From: CBFCZU01 sp965602635
Lineage (GTDB): Bacteria > Planctomycetota > Phycisphaerae > SM23-33
Direction: 5' to 3'
Assembly: GCA_965602635.1 (NCBI GenBank)
Contig: CBFCZU010000029.1
Location: 1 to 26,397 of the forward strand
Length of the DNA stretch: 26,397 bases
Translations under genes and position numbers: made by a program
Shown here: positions 12,518 to 20,954 of the stretch, piece after piece
Numbering within the stretch: position 1 is the stretch's first letter
How the letters are laid out: each line of letters begins with the position of its first letter
The notes under the pieces: model-generated
The model's database searches: none
What the model was told of the DNA's origin: nothing
Seen by the model: only the letters and a program-made list of their open reading frames with translations

Positions 12518-14920
12518 ATGGAACGCATCGTTGCGGCAATCTGCGTGCTGGCGTTGCTGGCGGGGCCGGCAACCGGTCAGACGGCCACCGCGCCGGCGGA
12601 CAAGACGGCGACCACCCGCCCGGCCGGCGGCGAGAAGGCGGACGAGGAGCCGGAAGAGGCCATACCTGCGGCCCTGCTGGCGGCGTCCAAGGCCAGCTTC
12701 GTCGTCGTCGAGGTCTGGTACAAGAAGGACACCGCCGAGTCCAAGGCCTTCGTGGAGCGCGACTGGCAGGCCCGCCGGATCTACGAGGATTACATCGACA
12801 AGAAGCGCCCCTCCGAGACGACCGGGCTTGTGCTGGACGCCCAGGGGCACATCCTCGTCGTTGACGGCGGGCTTGAGGACCGGTTCCTGGACAAGATCGT
12901 CGTTCAGGACGTGACGGGCGCCCGCTACCCGGCCCGGCGCGAGAAGCTGCTGATCGGCACCTCCGGCGTGCTGCTGAAGGTGGACGCCAAGGCGGCCGCC
13001 AAGCTCAAGCCGCTGAAGTTCGCCGAGCTGAAGGACGAGGGGGTCAACACCTCCCTGCTGGCGGCGGCGCTGTACAAGACCGACGACAAGTGGCGTCTGC
13101 GCGCCGCGCCGGTCAGGCCGAGCGTGGGCTTCGGCAAGGGTGAGGACGAAAACGCCTTCTTCGGCTCGGCCGCGAGCGCCTACTACGCGCGGCGCTACGG
13201 CGGGGCCTCCTCGGCCGTGGGGCTGATCGCCAACGAAGACGGCGAGCCGCTGGGCTGTTCCGTCAGCTCGCGCCTCGACCTGCGCCAGGCAGAGAGCCTC
13301 TGGCTCGGGCCCGACCTGATAAAGGCGCAGGCCGTCCCCTGGCAGCAACTGGCCGGGGCACGCGAGAAGATCCGCGCCCAACTGATAAAGGCCACTCACG
13401 AGATCGTCATTCGCTTCCACCAGGGCGCGGACAAGTCGCGCTATTCCGAGGGCGGGGGCGCCGCCGGCAGCGAGTCCACCGCCTACGGCTACGCCATCAG
13501 CCCCACCGAGATCCTGGTCCCCATGCACATGGACAGCAAGCAGGCGGCGAAGGTCGACAAGTTCTTCGTCAAGTTTTCTCCTCGCGACCGCCGCCCGGCC
13601 GACTGGGTGGGGGCATACAAGGACGTCGGAGCATTCGTCATCAAGCTCAGCAAGGGCAAGCTGCCTGCCCACCTGCAACTGGCCGGCAAGGACCTGCTCA
13701 GGATGAGGCCGTTCTGGGTGGCGCGCCCCAGGAAGCGCTACGGGAAGACCTACGTGGACGTGACCATAAATCGCCTGTATGGCAAGGCCCGCGGCTACGC
13801 CGGCGAGCACCACTGGTATCCTCTCCGCCGCATCGAGGGCGGGGCGATGCTGGTGGACTTCACAGGGCGCCTGGCGGGCATGTACCTCCGCCAGAAAACC
13901 GAGCACGAGGAGGAGCGCCGCCTGGAGCGGACCCGAAGCTACTACGGCGGGCCAAGCGGCGACGAGGACGCGAGGGTCTTCCTGGTCTCCGAGATCCGAG
14001 ACGAGCTGACCAAGCCGACCGCACACCTCGACGCGAAGATAAAGGTCAAGACCCGCACCGAGTCAAAGCGCCGCAACTGGTTCGGCGTGGAGTTCGTGCC
14101 CATGAGCAGCGACCTCGCCGAGCAGTTCAAGGTGGAGAAGCCCACCCGCGACGGGCGGGTCGGCTTCCTGATCAACGCGGTGTATCCCTCCAGCCCGGCC
14201 GCAAAGATCGGGCTGAAGGCCGGCGACATACTGCTGAAGATCCAGGCCCCCGGCATGCCCTATCCCATCGAGCTGGCCAGCCAGCTCGCCGGAGACCGTA
14301 TGGGCGGCTACGGCAGGCGCTGGTATCCCGGAATGGGCGACGACGGCGAGTTCGGCTCTCCGGGGGCGACCTGGAAGAACAGGCTCAACTTCCTCACCCG
14401 GGCGATGGACGCCATAGGCACGGGCAAGTCGGTCAGGATCATCTACTACCGCCGGGGCGAGGGCAAGGAGGTCCCCGGCAAGGCCGTCACCGTCGACTAC
14501 AAGATCGAGCTGGCGCCACCGGACTTCGAGTCGGCGCCCAAGTGGAAGAACCGCAAGATCGGGATCACCGCCAAGGACCTGACCTACGAGGTGCGGCTGG
14601 CGCTGAACCTCAAGTCCGACGCGCCGGGCGTGGTGGTGGCGCGGATCGAGCCGGGCTCGCCGGCGATGATCGGGCGGATATTCCCCAACGAGCTGATAAC
14701 CACCGCCGACGACAAGCCGATCACCTCGGCCAGGCAGTTGCGGGACTGCATCGCCGCCGCCAAGAAGGCCGGCAAGGACAAGGTCCGGCTGACGATCCTG
14801 CGGCTGGGGAACACGCGCTTCGCCGACCTGACCATCAAGGCCTACGACCAGGCCGACGACGAGGGCCTCGACGAAGAGAAGGAGGAGGGTAGCTCGCCGA
14901 CCACCGCCCCGGCCAAGTGA
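12518..14920 (+). CDS. Exported protein with two degenerate trypsin-like domains and two PDZ domains
   Basis: An 800-aa exported protein with a signal peptide (MERIVAAICVLALLAGPATG) and a Thr/Ala/Pro-rich linker. The first trypsin-like domain (about residues 100-275) keeps the fold motifs GLVLDAQGHILVVDGG and GTSGVLLKVDA but lacks the catalytic His and Asp. The second (about 320-460) has ILVPMHMD (H337) and KDVGAFVIKL (D369), but RIEGGAMLVDF at the serine position, giving E440 instead of Ser. PDZ-like domains follow at about 525-610 (SSPAAKIGLKAGDILLKI) and 690-785 (VVVARIEPGSPAMIGRIFP). It begins 2 nt after the HtrA-like gene with a ribosome site GAGG in the end of that gene, so the two are translationally coupled. 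Likely a pseudoprotease regulator, scaffold or chaperone. Confidence 0.85.
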   Translation: MERIVAAICVLALLAGPATGQTATAPADKTATTRPAGGEKADEEPEEAIPAALLAASKASFVVVEVWYKKDTAESKAFVERDWQARRIYEDYIDKKRPSETTGLVLDAQGHILVVDGGLEDRFLDKIVVQDVTGARYPARREKLLIGTSGVLLKVDAKAAAKLKPLKFAELKDEGVNTSLLAAALYKTDDKWRLRAAPVRPSVGFGKGEDENAFFGSAASAYYARRYGGASSAVGLIANEDGEPLGCSVSSRLDLRQAESLWLGPDLIKAQAVPWQQLAGAREKIRAQLIKATHEIVIRFHQGADKSRYSEGGGAAGSESTAYGYAISPTEILVPMHMDSKQAAKVDKFFVKFSPRDRRPADWVGAYKDVGAFVIKLSKGKLPAHLQLAGKDLLRMRPFWVARPRKRYGKTYVDVTINRLYGKARGYAGEHHWYPLRRIEGGAMLVDFTGRLAGMYLRQKTEHEEERRLERTRSYYGGPSGDEDARVFLVSEIRDELTKPTAHLDAKIKVKTRTESKRRNWFGVEFVPMSSDLAEQFKVEKPTRDGRVGFLINAVYPSSPAAKIGLKAGDILLKIQAPGMPYPIELASQLAGDRMGGYGRRWYPGMGDDGEFGSPGATWKNRLNFLTRAMDAIGTGKSVRIIYYRRGEGKEVPGKAVTVDYKIELAPPDFESAPKWKNRKIGITAKDLTYEVRLALNLKSDAPGVVVARIEPGSPAMIGRIFPNELITTADDKPITSARQLRDCIAAAKKAGKDKVRLTILRLGNTRFADLTIKAYDQADDEGLDEEKEEGSSPTTAPAK

Positions 14921-14961
14921 CAGGACCGCGAGGTCGAGCGTTCAACGCCGCCGGGCGGGGG

Positions 14962-15834
14962 CTAGTCGCTTCGCCGGAGGCGATTGGCCGCGAGCTGGTC
15001 GCGGCGCTTCTTGGCGCGGGCGAGGAATCGCTCGATTCCCGGCCCGTCGCCCAGCTCGATCATGTCGCGCAGGGCCATGAGCTGCTCGTCGGTGTCGTCA
15101 ATTGCGGCGAGCATGGCCGAGCGGTTCGTCAGCACGATCTCGCGCCACATCGCCGGCGAGCCGGAGGCAATCCGCGTGGTGTCCAGGAAGCCGCCCCCGG
15201 CCAGGTCCATGCTCCCGCGCCCCTGGCCGGCGACGATCAGCGCCGCCAGCAGGTGGGGCAGGTGCGAGACCCTCGCCACCGCCCGGTCGTGGGCGGCGGG
15301 TGTCATCCGCCGGGTGATCGCCCCGAGCATCTTCCAGAAGGCTTCGACCCGCCGCACCCGCGCGGGAGGCGTGCGGGAGGTGGGCGTCACGATGCAGACG
15401 GCGTTGACGAACAGGTCGGCCCGGGCGTACTGGACGCCGGTCCGCTCGCCCCCGGCCATGGGGTGGCTGCCCACGAAGGGGCCCCCGCGCCCGAGGATCT
15501 TCTCCGCCAGCCGGACGACCAGCGACTTGGTCGAGCCCACGTCGGTGACTACCGCCGACCTGGCGAGCGCGGCGCCCATGGCCTGCATGTGCGGACCGTA
15601 GGTGGCCAGCGGTGCAGCCAAGACCACCACCTCGGCGTCGGCGACGCCCTCGGCCGTGTCGAGCGTGGCATGGTCGATGGCGCCCACGTCGAGGGCCTTG
15701 TCCAGCGACGATTTCCGCCGCCCCACGCCCACGACACGGACGCGCTCGTCGGCGGCCTTGACTGCCAGGCCCACCGAGCCGCCCAGCAGCCCCACCCCGA
15801 CGACGGTCACCTTGCGAATTATCTTGGCGCTCAT
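14962..15834 (-). CDS. tyrA: Prephenate dehydrogenase family protein
   Basis: A 290-aa protein for tyrosine biosynthesis that oxidatively decarboxylates prephenate (or arogenate) with NAD(P). The Rossmann motif VGVGLLGGSVG begins near residue 10. Other family features are DVGSTKS, GSHPMAGGERTGV and the helical C-terminal domain with SHLPHLLAALIV. There is no chorismate mutase or ACT domain. I start at the ATG at 15834, just ahead of the nucleotide-binding motif; the frame remains open for 51 codons upstream, but that part has no family character. It converges with the pseudoprotease gene (41 bp between stops) and is divergent from accA, with 224 bp between starts. No nearby aromatic-pathway genes except trpBA, about 4 kb away. 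Confidence 0.93.
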   Translation of the reverse strand: MSAKIIRKVTVVGVGLLGGSVGLAVKAADERVRVVGVGRRKSSLDKALDVGAIDHATLDTAEGVADAEVVVLAAPLATYGPHMQAMGAALARSAVVTDVGSTKSLVVRLAEKILGRGGPFVGSHPMAGGERTGVQYARADLFVNAVCIVTPTSRTPPARVRRVEAFWKMLGAITRRMTPAAHDRAVARVSHLPHLLAALIVAGQGRGSMDLAGGGFLDTTRIASGSPAMWREIVLTNRSAMLAAIDDTDEQLMALRDMIELGDGPGIERFLARAKKRRDQLAANRLRRSD

Positions 15835-15907
15835 GATACCGCCGAAAAGGTAACCTCCGGCCGGCCTTAGGTCAAATGCCGACAGCGGCGGATCTGCGGA
15901 AAACCAC

Positions 15908-15936
15908 TTGCAGCGCGGGCGGATATCGTGGACAAT
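15908..15936 (+). promoter_or_regulatory. Candidate promoter for accA
   Basis: TTGCAG (15908-15913), 17-bp spacer, GACAAT (15931-15936). The rest of the divergent tyrA-accA gap shows no other clear signal. Confidence 0.4.
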
Positions 15937-16058
15937 ATGAGCCAAGACTGAGCTACCAAGGGCGCTGCGAGCGTCCTTGTTTGGCATTGGGCCGGGGGCC
16001 GCACATCGGCCGCGGTGACGCGAGCCGGCGGACCCGGCAAGCCTTGCGGAGGGCGATT

Positions 16059-17075
16059 ATGCCGCCCGCTGCGAACGGTTCGCGCAACGGCCCGAACGGC
16101 TTCGTCCTGGACTTCGAAAAGCCGCTGGTCGGGCTGGAGCGCCAGATAAAGGAATACGAGAGCGCTCAGGCCAAGAGCGGGCGCGACTACAATCGCGAAA
16201 TACGCGAGCTCCGCGCCCAGTACCTCACCCTTCTCAAGAAGACCTACCGCGGTCTGAGCCGCTGGGAGACGGTGCAGGTCGCCCGCCACCCCGCCAGGCC
16301 CCAGGCCGGCGATTACATCGCCCGGATCGTCAAGGACTACGTTGAGCTGCACGGGGACCGCCGCTTCGGCGACGACCGCGCCATCCGCTGCGGGCTGGGG
16401 AGGATCGCCACCGAGAAGGTCGCCCTCATCGCCCAGCAGAAGGGGCGCGAGACGCGCGAGAAGATCGAGTGCAACTTCGGCTGCGCCCACCCGGAAGGCT
16501 ACCGCAAGGCCCTGCGGGTGATGAAACTGGCCGAGAAGTTCCACCTGCCCGTGGTGAGCCTGGTTGACACGCCGGCGGCGTTCCCGGGCATCGGCAGCGA
16601 GGAGCGCGGGGTGGCCGAGGCCATCGCCGTCAACCTCCGCGAGATGAGCCGGCTGAAGACGCCCATCGCCGTCGTGGTCATCGGCGAGGGCGGCTCCGGC
16701 GGGGCGCTGGGCATCGCCGTCGGCGACCACATGGCGATCATGGAATATGCCTACTACAGCGTCGCGCCGCCGGAGGCCTGCGCCGCCATCCTCTGGCGGA
16801 CGGGCGAGAAGGCACCGGAGGCGGCCGAGGCGCTCAAGCTGACCGCCCCGGACCTCAAGCAGCTCGACGTCGTCGATGAGATCATCTCCGAGCCGCTGGG
16901 CGCCGCCCACCGCGATCCCGCCGAGGCGGCCTCCCATCTCGAGCGCCACATCATCCGGACGCTGCGCGACCTGAAGCGCTTCGGCATCGACTCGCTGCTC
17001 CAGCGCCGCTACGATCGCTGGCGGCGGATGGGCAAGGTCGTCCGCCAGGAGGCGAGCGAGGTCTCCCGCAAGTAG
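16059..17075 (+). CDS. accA: Acetyl-CoA carboxylase carboxyltransferase subunit alpha
   Basis: A 338-aa subunit that, with AccD, transfers the carboxyl group from carboxybiotin to acetyl-CoA, the first step of fatty-acid synthesis. The N-terminal helical part contains LDFEKPLVGLERQIKEY. The carboxyltransferase core carries ELHGDRRFGDDRAI, FGCAHPEGYRKALR, GEGGSGGALGI and YYSVAPPEACAAILW; these are characteristic AccA sentences. The length is close to typical. GGAGGG lies 5 nt before the ATG at 16059. The frame is open 61 codons upstream, but that extension has no family similarity. accD is not in the window. The gene ends 8 bp from the convergent kinase gene. Confidence 0.96.
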   Translation: MPPAANGSRNGPNGFVLDFEKPLVGLERQIKEYESAQAKSGRDYNREIRELRAQYLTLLKKTYRGLSRWETVQVARHPARPQAGDYIARIVKDYVELHGDRRFGDDRAIRCGLGRIATEKVALIAQQKGRETREKIECNFGCAHPEGYRKALRVMKLAEKFHLPVVSLVDTPAAFPGIGSEERGVAEAIAVNLREMSRLKTPIAVVVIGEGGSGGALGIAVGDHMAIMEYAYYSVAPPEACAAILWRTGEKAPEAAEALKLTAPDLKQLDVVDEIISEPLGAAHRDPAEAASHLERHIIRTLRDLKRFGIDSLLQRRYDRWRRMGKVVRQEASEVSRK

Positions 17076-17083
17076 CGCCCGCG

Positions 17084-17770
17084 TCAGCCCATTTCCCGCT
17101 CGACGGCTTCGAGGAAGGCCTTCACGTCGCCTTCGTCGCCGCTGCATTCGCGCAGGGCGGCGCAGAAGCGCCTGAGCTGCTTGGGCACGTAGAGCCTGCC
17201 GGGCAGGCGGCTGGGGCGCAGCCGGGCCAGGTCGATCACGCCGACGGACTCGCCGTCGAGGAGGAAGTGCTTGGGCCGCATGTCGCGCCAGGAGAGGCGG
17301 GCCCGGAAGAGCCGCCCGGCGACCTCGGCCGCGGCGGCGATCGCCTCGCGGCGGCGCTGCGGCGGCGGGTCGGCCTTGAGGAACTGATGCAGCGGCACGC
17401 CCGCCAGCTCCCGCGTCAGCAGCACCGCGTGCCAGGGCAGGCCCGCCTTGCGCCGCTGACCCCAGGCGATCACGTCGGCCGCGGGTATTCCCAGGCCCGA
17501 CACCAGGCCGATCGCGCGGGCCTCGACGACGCACGGCGGCTGCGGGCGGCGCAGGCAAAGCAGGTCGGCGGAGATGTCCTTGACCGTGGTGTAGCAGTCG
17601 CGCTTGAGGAACACCGCCTCCCCGCCGCCCAGCACGAGCCGGTAGGTCTGCCCGCGCGTGTGCCGCGAGAAGCACTCGCCGCGCGTGCTGGCCATCATGG
17701 CGCCGAAGCTCTCCAGCCCCGCCGCGGCCAGCGGTTCCTGCCACTGCTCGCTGACGTGAAGCTCGCTCAA
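17084..17770 (-). CDS. Lipopolysaccharide core (Kdo/heptose) kinase-like protein
   Basis: A 228-aa protein with the small-kinase layout of the RfaP/KdkA/InaA group, which phosphorylates sugars of the LPS inner core at the cytoplasmic face. The ATP-binding lysine is likely K56 in EAVFLKRD. The catalytic loop is WRDMRPKHFLLD (D163), and the metal-binding Asp is D180 in VGVIDLARL. The WRDMRPKH segment is the family version of the HRD motif. No LPS transport or heptosyltransferase genes lie nearby, so the substrate is inferred from family only. The gene is convergent with accA and divergent from cysK, whose start is about 130 bp away. Confidence 0.85.
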   Translation of the reverse strand: MSELHVSEQWQEPLAAAGLESFGAMMASTRGECFSRHTRGQTYRLVLGGGEAVFLKRDCYTTVKDISADLLCLRRPQPPCVVEARAIGLVSGLGIPAADVIAWGQRRKAGLPWHAVLLTRELAGVPLHQFLKADPPPQRRREAIAAAAEVAGRLFRARLSWRDMRPKHFLLDGESVGVIDLARLRPSRLPGRLYVPKQLRRFCAALRECSGDEGDVKAFLEAVEREMG

Positions 17771-17901
17771 GGTCCTGCCCCTGAGATATTGCCCGCACTC
17801 TTCGGGCAGGGGATTCTACGCCTCGGCGGACGGCCTGTCAAAACGCCCCGCGGCGGCGGCGTCTTGCCGTATAATGTCGCCTGCCCGGAAGAGGATTGCC
17901 A

Positions 17902-18789
17902 ATGCTGACCGACAACGTCCTGGACCTGATCGGAAACACCCCGCTGATCCGCCTGGGGGCCGAGAGGATATTCGCCAAGGGCGAGTTCCTCAACCCCGGC
18001 GGGAGCATCAAGGACCGCGTGGCCCTGGCCATGCTCGAGGGGGCCGAGCGCGACGGCCGGCTCAAGGGCGACTCCATCATCGTCGAGCCGACCTCCGGCA
18101 ACACCGGCATCGGCGTCGCCCTGGTGGGGCGGATGAAGGGCTACGAGGTCCGCATCCTCATGCCCGAGGGCATGAGCGAGGAGCGCAAGAAGCTCATCAA
18201 GGCCCTGGGCGCCGAGCTGGTGCTCACGCCCGATTCCGAGGGCATAGCCGGGTCGGTGAAGCGTGTGGAGGAGATGGCCGCCGCCGACCCGCGCATCTTC
18301 GTACCCCAGCAGTTCGAGAACCCCGACAACCCGCGGGTCCACTATGAGGAGACGGCCAGGGAGCTGTGGCGGCAGATGTCCGGGCAGATCGACTGCTTCA
18401 TCGCCGGCGTCGGCAGCGGCGGCACGCTCCAGGGCGTCGGCAAGTTCCTCAAGGAGCACCGCCCGGACGTGCTGATCGTCGCCCTCGAGCCCAAGGGCGT
18501 CTCGGCCCTGCTGGGCCACGAGCCCGGGCTGCACCAGATACAGGGCATCGGCGACGGATTCATTCCCGGCGTGCTGGACGTCTCGCTGGTCGATGAGGTG
18601 GTCGAGGTGACCGACGAGGACGCCATCGACACGACCCGCCGGCTGGGGTGGGACCACGGGCTGCTGGTGGGCATTTCCTCGGGGGCGAACGTCTGGGGCG
18701 CCCGCCGCATGGCCGAGAAGGTCAAGGGCAACGTCGCCACCGTCCTGCCCGACCGGGCCGAACGCTACTTCTCCACGGCCCTGCTGTAG
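17902..18789 (+). CDS. cysK: Cysteine synthase (O-acetylserine sulfhydrylase)
   Basis: A 295-aa PLP enzyme that makes cysteine from O-acetylserine and sulfide. The PLP lysine is K37 in NPGGSIKDR. The substrate-binding loop is TSGNTGIG, the phosphate-binding loop GVGSGGT, and the C-terminal motif GISSGAN. Length and motif spacing match CysK rather than cystathionine beta-synthase, as no CBS domain is present. AAGAGGA lies 6 nt upstream of the ATG at 17902; a TTG two codons earlier is less likely. Stop codons of cysK and trpA are 10 bp apart in convergent orientation. No cysE lies nearby. Confidence 0.95.
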   Translation: MLTDNVLDLIGNTPLIRLGAERIFAKGEFLNPGGSIKDRVALAMLEGAERDGRLKGDSIIVEPTSGNTGIGVALVGRMKGYEVRILMPEGMSEERKKLIKALGAELVLTPDSEGIAGSVKRVEEMAAADPRIFVPQQFENPDNPRVHYEETARELWRQMSGQIDCFIAGVGSGGTLQGVGKFLKEHRPDVLIVALEPKGVSALLGHEPGLHQIQGIGDGFIPGVLDVSLVDEVVEVTDEDAIDTTRRLGWDHGLLVGISSGANVWGARRMAEKVKGNVATVLPDRAERYFSTALL

Positions 18790-18798
18790 CGGGGATTG

Positions 18799-19617
18799 CT
18801 ACAGGACCGGGTCGAGCAGCTCACCCAGGAATCCGCCGACGCCCGCCAGCAGCTTCTCTCGGCCGGCGTCCTTTGCGTCGGTGATTCGGTGGATGATGGC
18901 CGAGCCGACGATGGCGCCGTCGGCGGCCTCGCAGACGTGTGCGACGGTGGCCGGGTTGGAGATTCCGAACCCCACGCAGATCGGCGTGTCGGTGTGCTTC
19001 CGCAGCTCGGCGACGGCGGCGATGGTGCTCTCAGGCAGGCCGTCGCGCTCGCCGGTGATGCCGGCCACCGAGACGAAGTAGATGAACCCGCGCGATCGGC
19101 GGGCGATCTCGAGGCGCCGCTCCGGCGGGGTGGTCGGTGCGATCAGCAGGATGTTGGCCAGGCCCCGCCGCTCGGCCAGGGAGCCGAACTCGTCGGCCTC
19201 CTCAATCGGCAGGTCGGGCACGATCAACCCGTCGAAGCCGGCCTCGGCCGCGGCGTCCAGGAAGGCCTCCGGGCCGCGCTTGAAGACGATCGAGTAGCTC
19301 ACCATCGAGGCCAGGGCGAGCTGCCCCCCGCCGGCGCGATACGAGCGGACCATCGCCAGGATCCCGTCGATGTCCACGCCCGCCGCAAGGGCCTCGGTGT
19401 AGGAGCCCTGGATGGTCGCCCCGTCGGCGATGGGGTCGGAGAAGGGCACCCCCACCTCGACGATCCGCACGCCCCGGGCCTCGAAGTCGCCCAGCAGCGC
19501 CGCGGTCGTCTCCAGGTCGGGGTATCCGGCCGTGATGAACGGCATGAGCGCCTTGCGCCCGGCCGGGCGAAGCTCGGCGAACGTGCGGACCAATCGATTG
19601 TCGGCCAGTCCGCTCAC
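18799..19617 (-). CDS. trpA: Tryptophan synthase alpha chain
   Basis: A 272-aa TIM-barrel enzyme that cleaves indole-3-glycerol phosphate to indole and glyceraldehyde-3-phosphate. The catalytic residues are E54 in EVGVPFSDP and D65 in ADG. The family phrase FIYFVSVAGITGER and the phosphate loop GFGISNPATV are present. The GTG start overlaps the TGA of trpB by 4 nt (19614-19617), so translation is coupled and the two subunits can assemble with indole channelling. Confidence 0.97.
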   Translation of the reverse strand: MSGLADNRLVRTFAELRPAGRKALMPFITAGYPDLETTAALLGDFEARGVRIVEVGVPFSDPIADGATIQGSYTEALAAGVDIDGILAMVRSYRAGGGQLALASMVSYSIVFKRGPEAFLDAAAEAGFDGLIVPDLPIEEADEFGSLAERRGLANILLIAPTTPPERRLEIARRSRGFIYFVSVAGITGERDGLPESTIAAVAELRKHTDTPICVGFGISNPATVAHVCEAADGAIVGSAIIHRITDAKDAGREKLLAGVGGFLGELLDPVL

Positions 19618-20825
19618 TTCTGCCCCTCGCGCCGCTTGAGTATCTCGGCGATCTCGTTGCAGTCCTTGTCCCCCCGGCCGGAGAGGTTGACCAGGACGAT
19701 CTGGTCGGACTTCATCGTCGCGGCGAGCCGGGCGGCCTCGTGGATGGCGTGGGCCGACTCAAGGGCGGGGATGATCCCCTCGGTCCGGGCCAGCAGGCAG
19801 GTCGCGTCGATGGCCTGGACGTCCGAGCAGGTGGTGTAGGTGACTCGCCCGCTGTCCTTCCACTGGGCGTGCTCCGGCCCGACGCCGGGGTAGTCCAGCC
19901 CGGCCGAGACGCTGTGCACCGGCGCCGTCTGCCCGTCGGCGTCCTGAAGGATGTAGCTCTTGGTCCCGTGCAGCACGCCGGGGCTGCCGGCGACCAGCGA
20001 CGCGGCGTGGTCGCCGAGATTCATGCTCCGCCCGCCGGCCTCGACGCCGACCATCTTGACCGACTCGTCGGCGATCATCGGGGCGAATATTCCGGCGGCG
20101 TTCGACCCGCCGCCGACGCAGGCGACGATCACGTCCGGCAGGCGCCCCTCGGCCGCGAGCATCTGCTCCCGCGACTCGCGCCCGATGCAGCTCTGGAACT
20201 CGCCGACCATCTCCGGGAACGGCGCCGGGCCGACCACCGAGCCGATGGCGTAGTGCGTGTGCTCCGCCGAGGCCATCCAGTCGCGCATGGCCTCGTTGCA
20301 GGCGTCCTTGAGGGTGCGCTGTCCGGTGGTCACGGGGACGACGCGGGCGCCCATAAGCTCCATGCGGAAGACGTTGAGCGACTGGCGGCGGATGTCCTCG
20401 GTGCCCATGTAAACGTCGCACTCGAGGGCGAAGACCGCCGCCGCCATGGCGGTCGCCACGCCGTGCTGGCCGGCGCCCGTCTCGGCGATGATCCGCTTCT
20501 TGCCCATGCGCAGCGTCAGCAGCCCCTGGCCAAGGGTGTTGTTGATCTTGTGCGCGCCGGTGTGGTTCATGTCCTCGCGCTTGAGGTAGATCTTCGCCCC
20601 GCCGCAGTGGTCGGTCAGCCGCCTGGCGAAGTACATCTCGCTGGGCCGGCCCGCGATCTCCCGCAGGCAGCGGTCGAACTCGGCCAGGAACGCCTTGTCG
20701 CCCATGGCCGAGCGATACTCACGCTCCAACTGCGCCAGCGCAGACATCAGCGTCTCGGGGACGAACCGCCCGCCGTAGGGGCCGAAGTAACCGTCCGAAA
20801 CCTGCTTGGGCCGCTTTCTTGACAT
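19614..20825 (-). CDS. trpB: Tryptophan synthase beta chain
   Basis: A 403-aa PLP enzyme that condenses indole with serine to tryptophan. The PLP lysine is K93 in GAHKINN. Other family features are GPYGGRFVPETLM at the start, KREDMNHTG, ETGAGQHGVATA and the GGGSNA loop. It is the catalytic partner of TrpA, encoded directly after it. There is no clear ribosome site before the ATG at 20825, and a repeat array begins within a few bases upstream, so the original leader may have been interrupted. No trpC, trpD, trpE or trpF in the window. Confidence 0.97.
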   Translation of the reverse strand: MSRKRPKQVSDGYFGPYGGRFVPETLMSALAQLEREYRSAMGDKAFLAEFDRCLREIAGRPSEMYFARRLTDHCGGAKIYLKREDMNHTGAHKINNTLGQGLLTLRMGKKRIIAETGAGQHGVATAMAAAVFALECDVYMGTEDIRRQSLNVFRMELMGARVVPVTTGQRTLKDACNEAMRDWMASAEHTHYAIGSVVGPAPFPEMVGEFQSCIGRESREQMLAAEGRLPDVIVACVGGGSNAAGIFAPMIADESVKMVGVEAGGRSMNLGDHAASLVAGSPGVLHGTKSYILQDADGQTAPVHSVSAGLDYPGVGPEHAQWKDSGRVTYTTCSDVQAIDATCLLARTEGIIPALESAHAIHEAARLAATMKSDQIVLVNLSGRGDKDCNEIAEILKRREGQK

Positions 20826-20828
20826 TCG

Positions 20829-20954
20829 TTTTTCAGCTTTCAGCTGCCTTCGCCAAGGCTTCCGGCTTCGCCGAGGCTTCCGGCTTCGCCAAGGCTACGC
20901 CGGACAAGTCGCCGGACAAGTCGGCAGGCAAGGCTTTCCATTTCCAGCTTTCTT
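20829..20954. repeat. Repeat array upstream of trpB, copy 1
   Basis: The segment starts with heptamers like GCTTTCA, followed by tandem 18-bp units of the form GCTTCCGGCTTCGCCAAG and a 12-bp unit CCGGACAAGTCG twice. The same modules recur in the same order at 21751-21915, across the isomerase gene. Frames reading through give LRQGFRLRRGYA-type peptides, which I regard as artefacts. Confidence 0.85.

Noticed and set aside
11124..12572. A long minus-strand frame opposite the HtrA-like protease
   Set aside because: The plus-strand protein has an intact catalytic triad and PDZ domains; the minus-strand product is low-complexity and has no recognisable motif.
15867..17798. A 643-codon minus-strand frame spanning accA and the kinase gene
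   Set aside because: It covers accA in antisense and overlaps the true kinase frame in a different phase. No family features.
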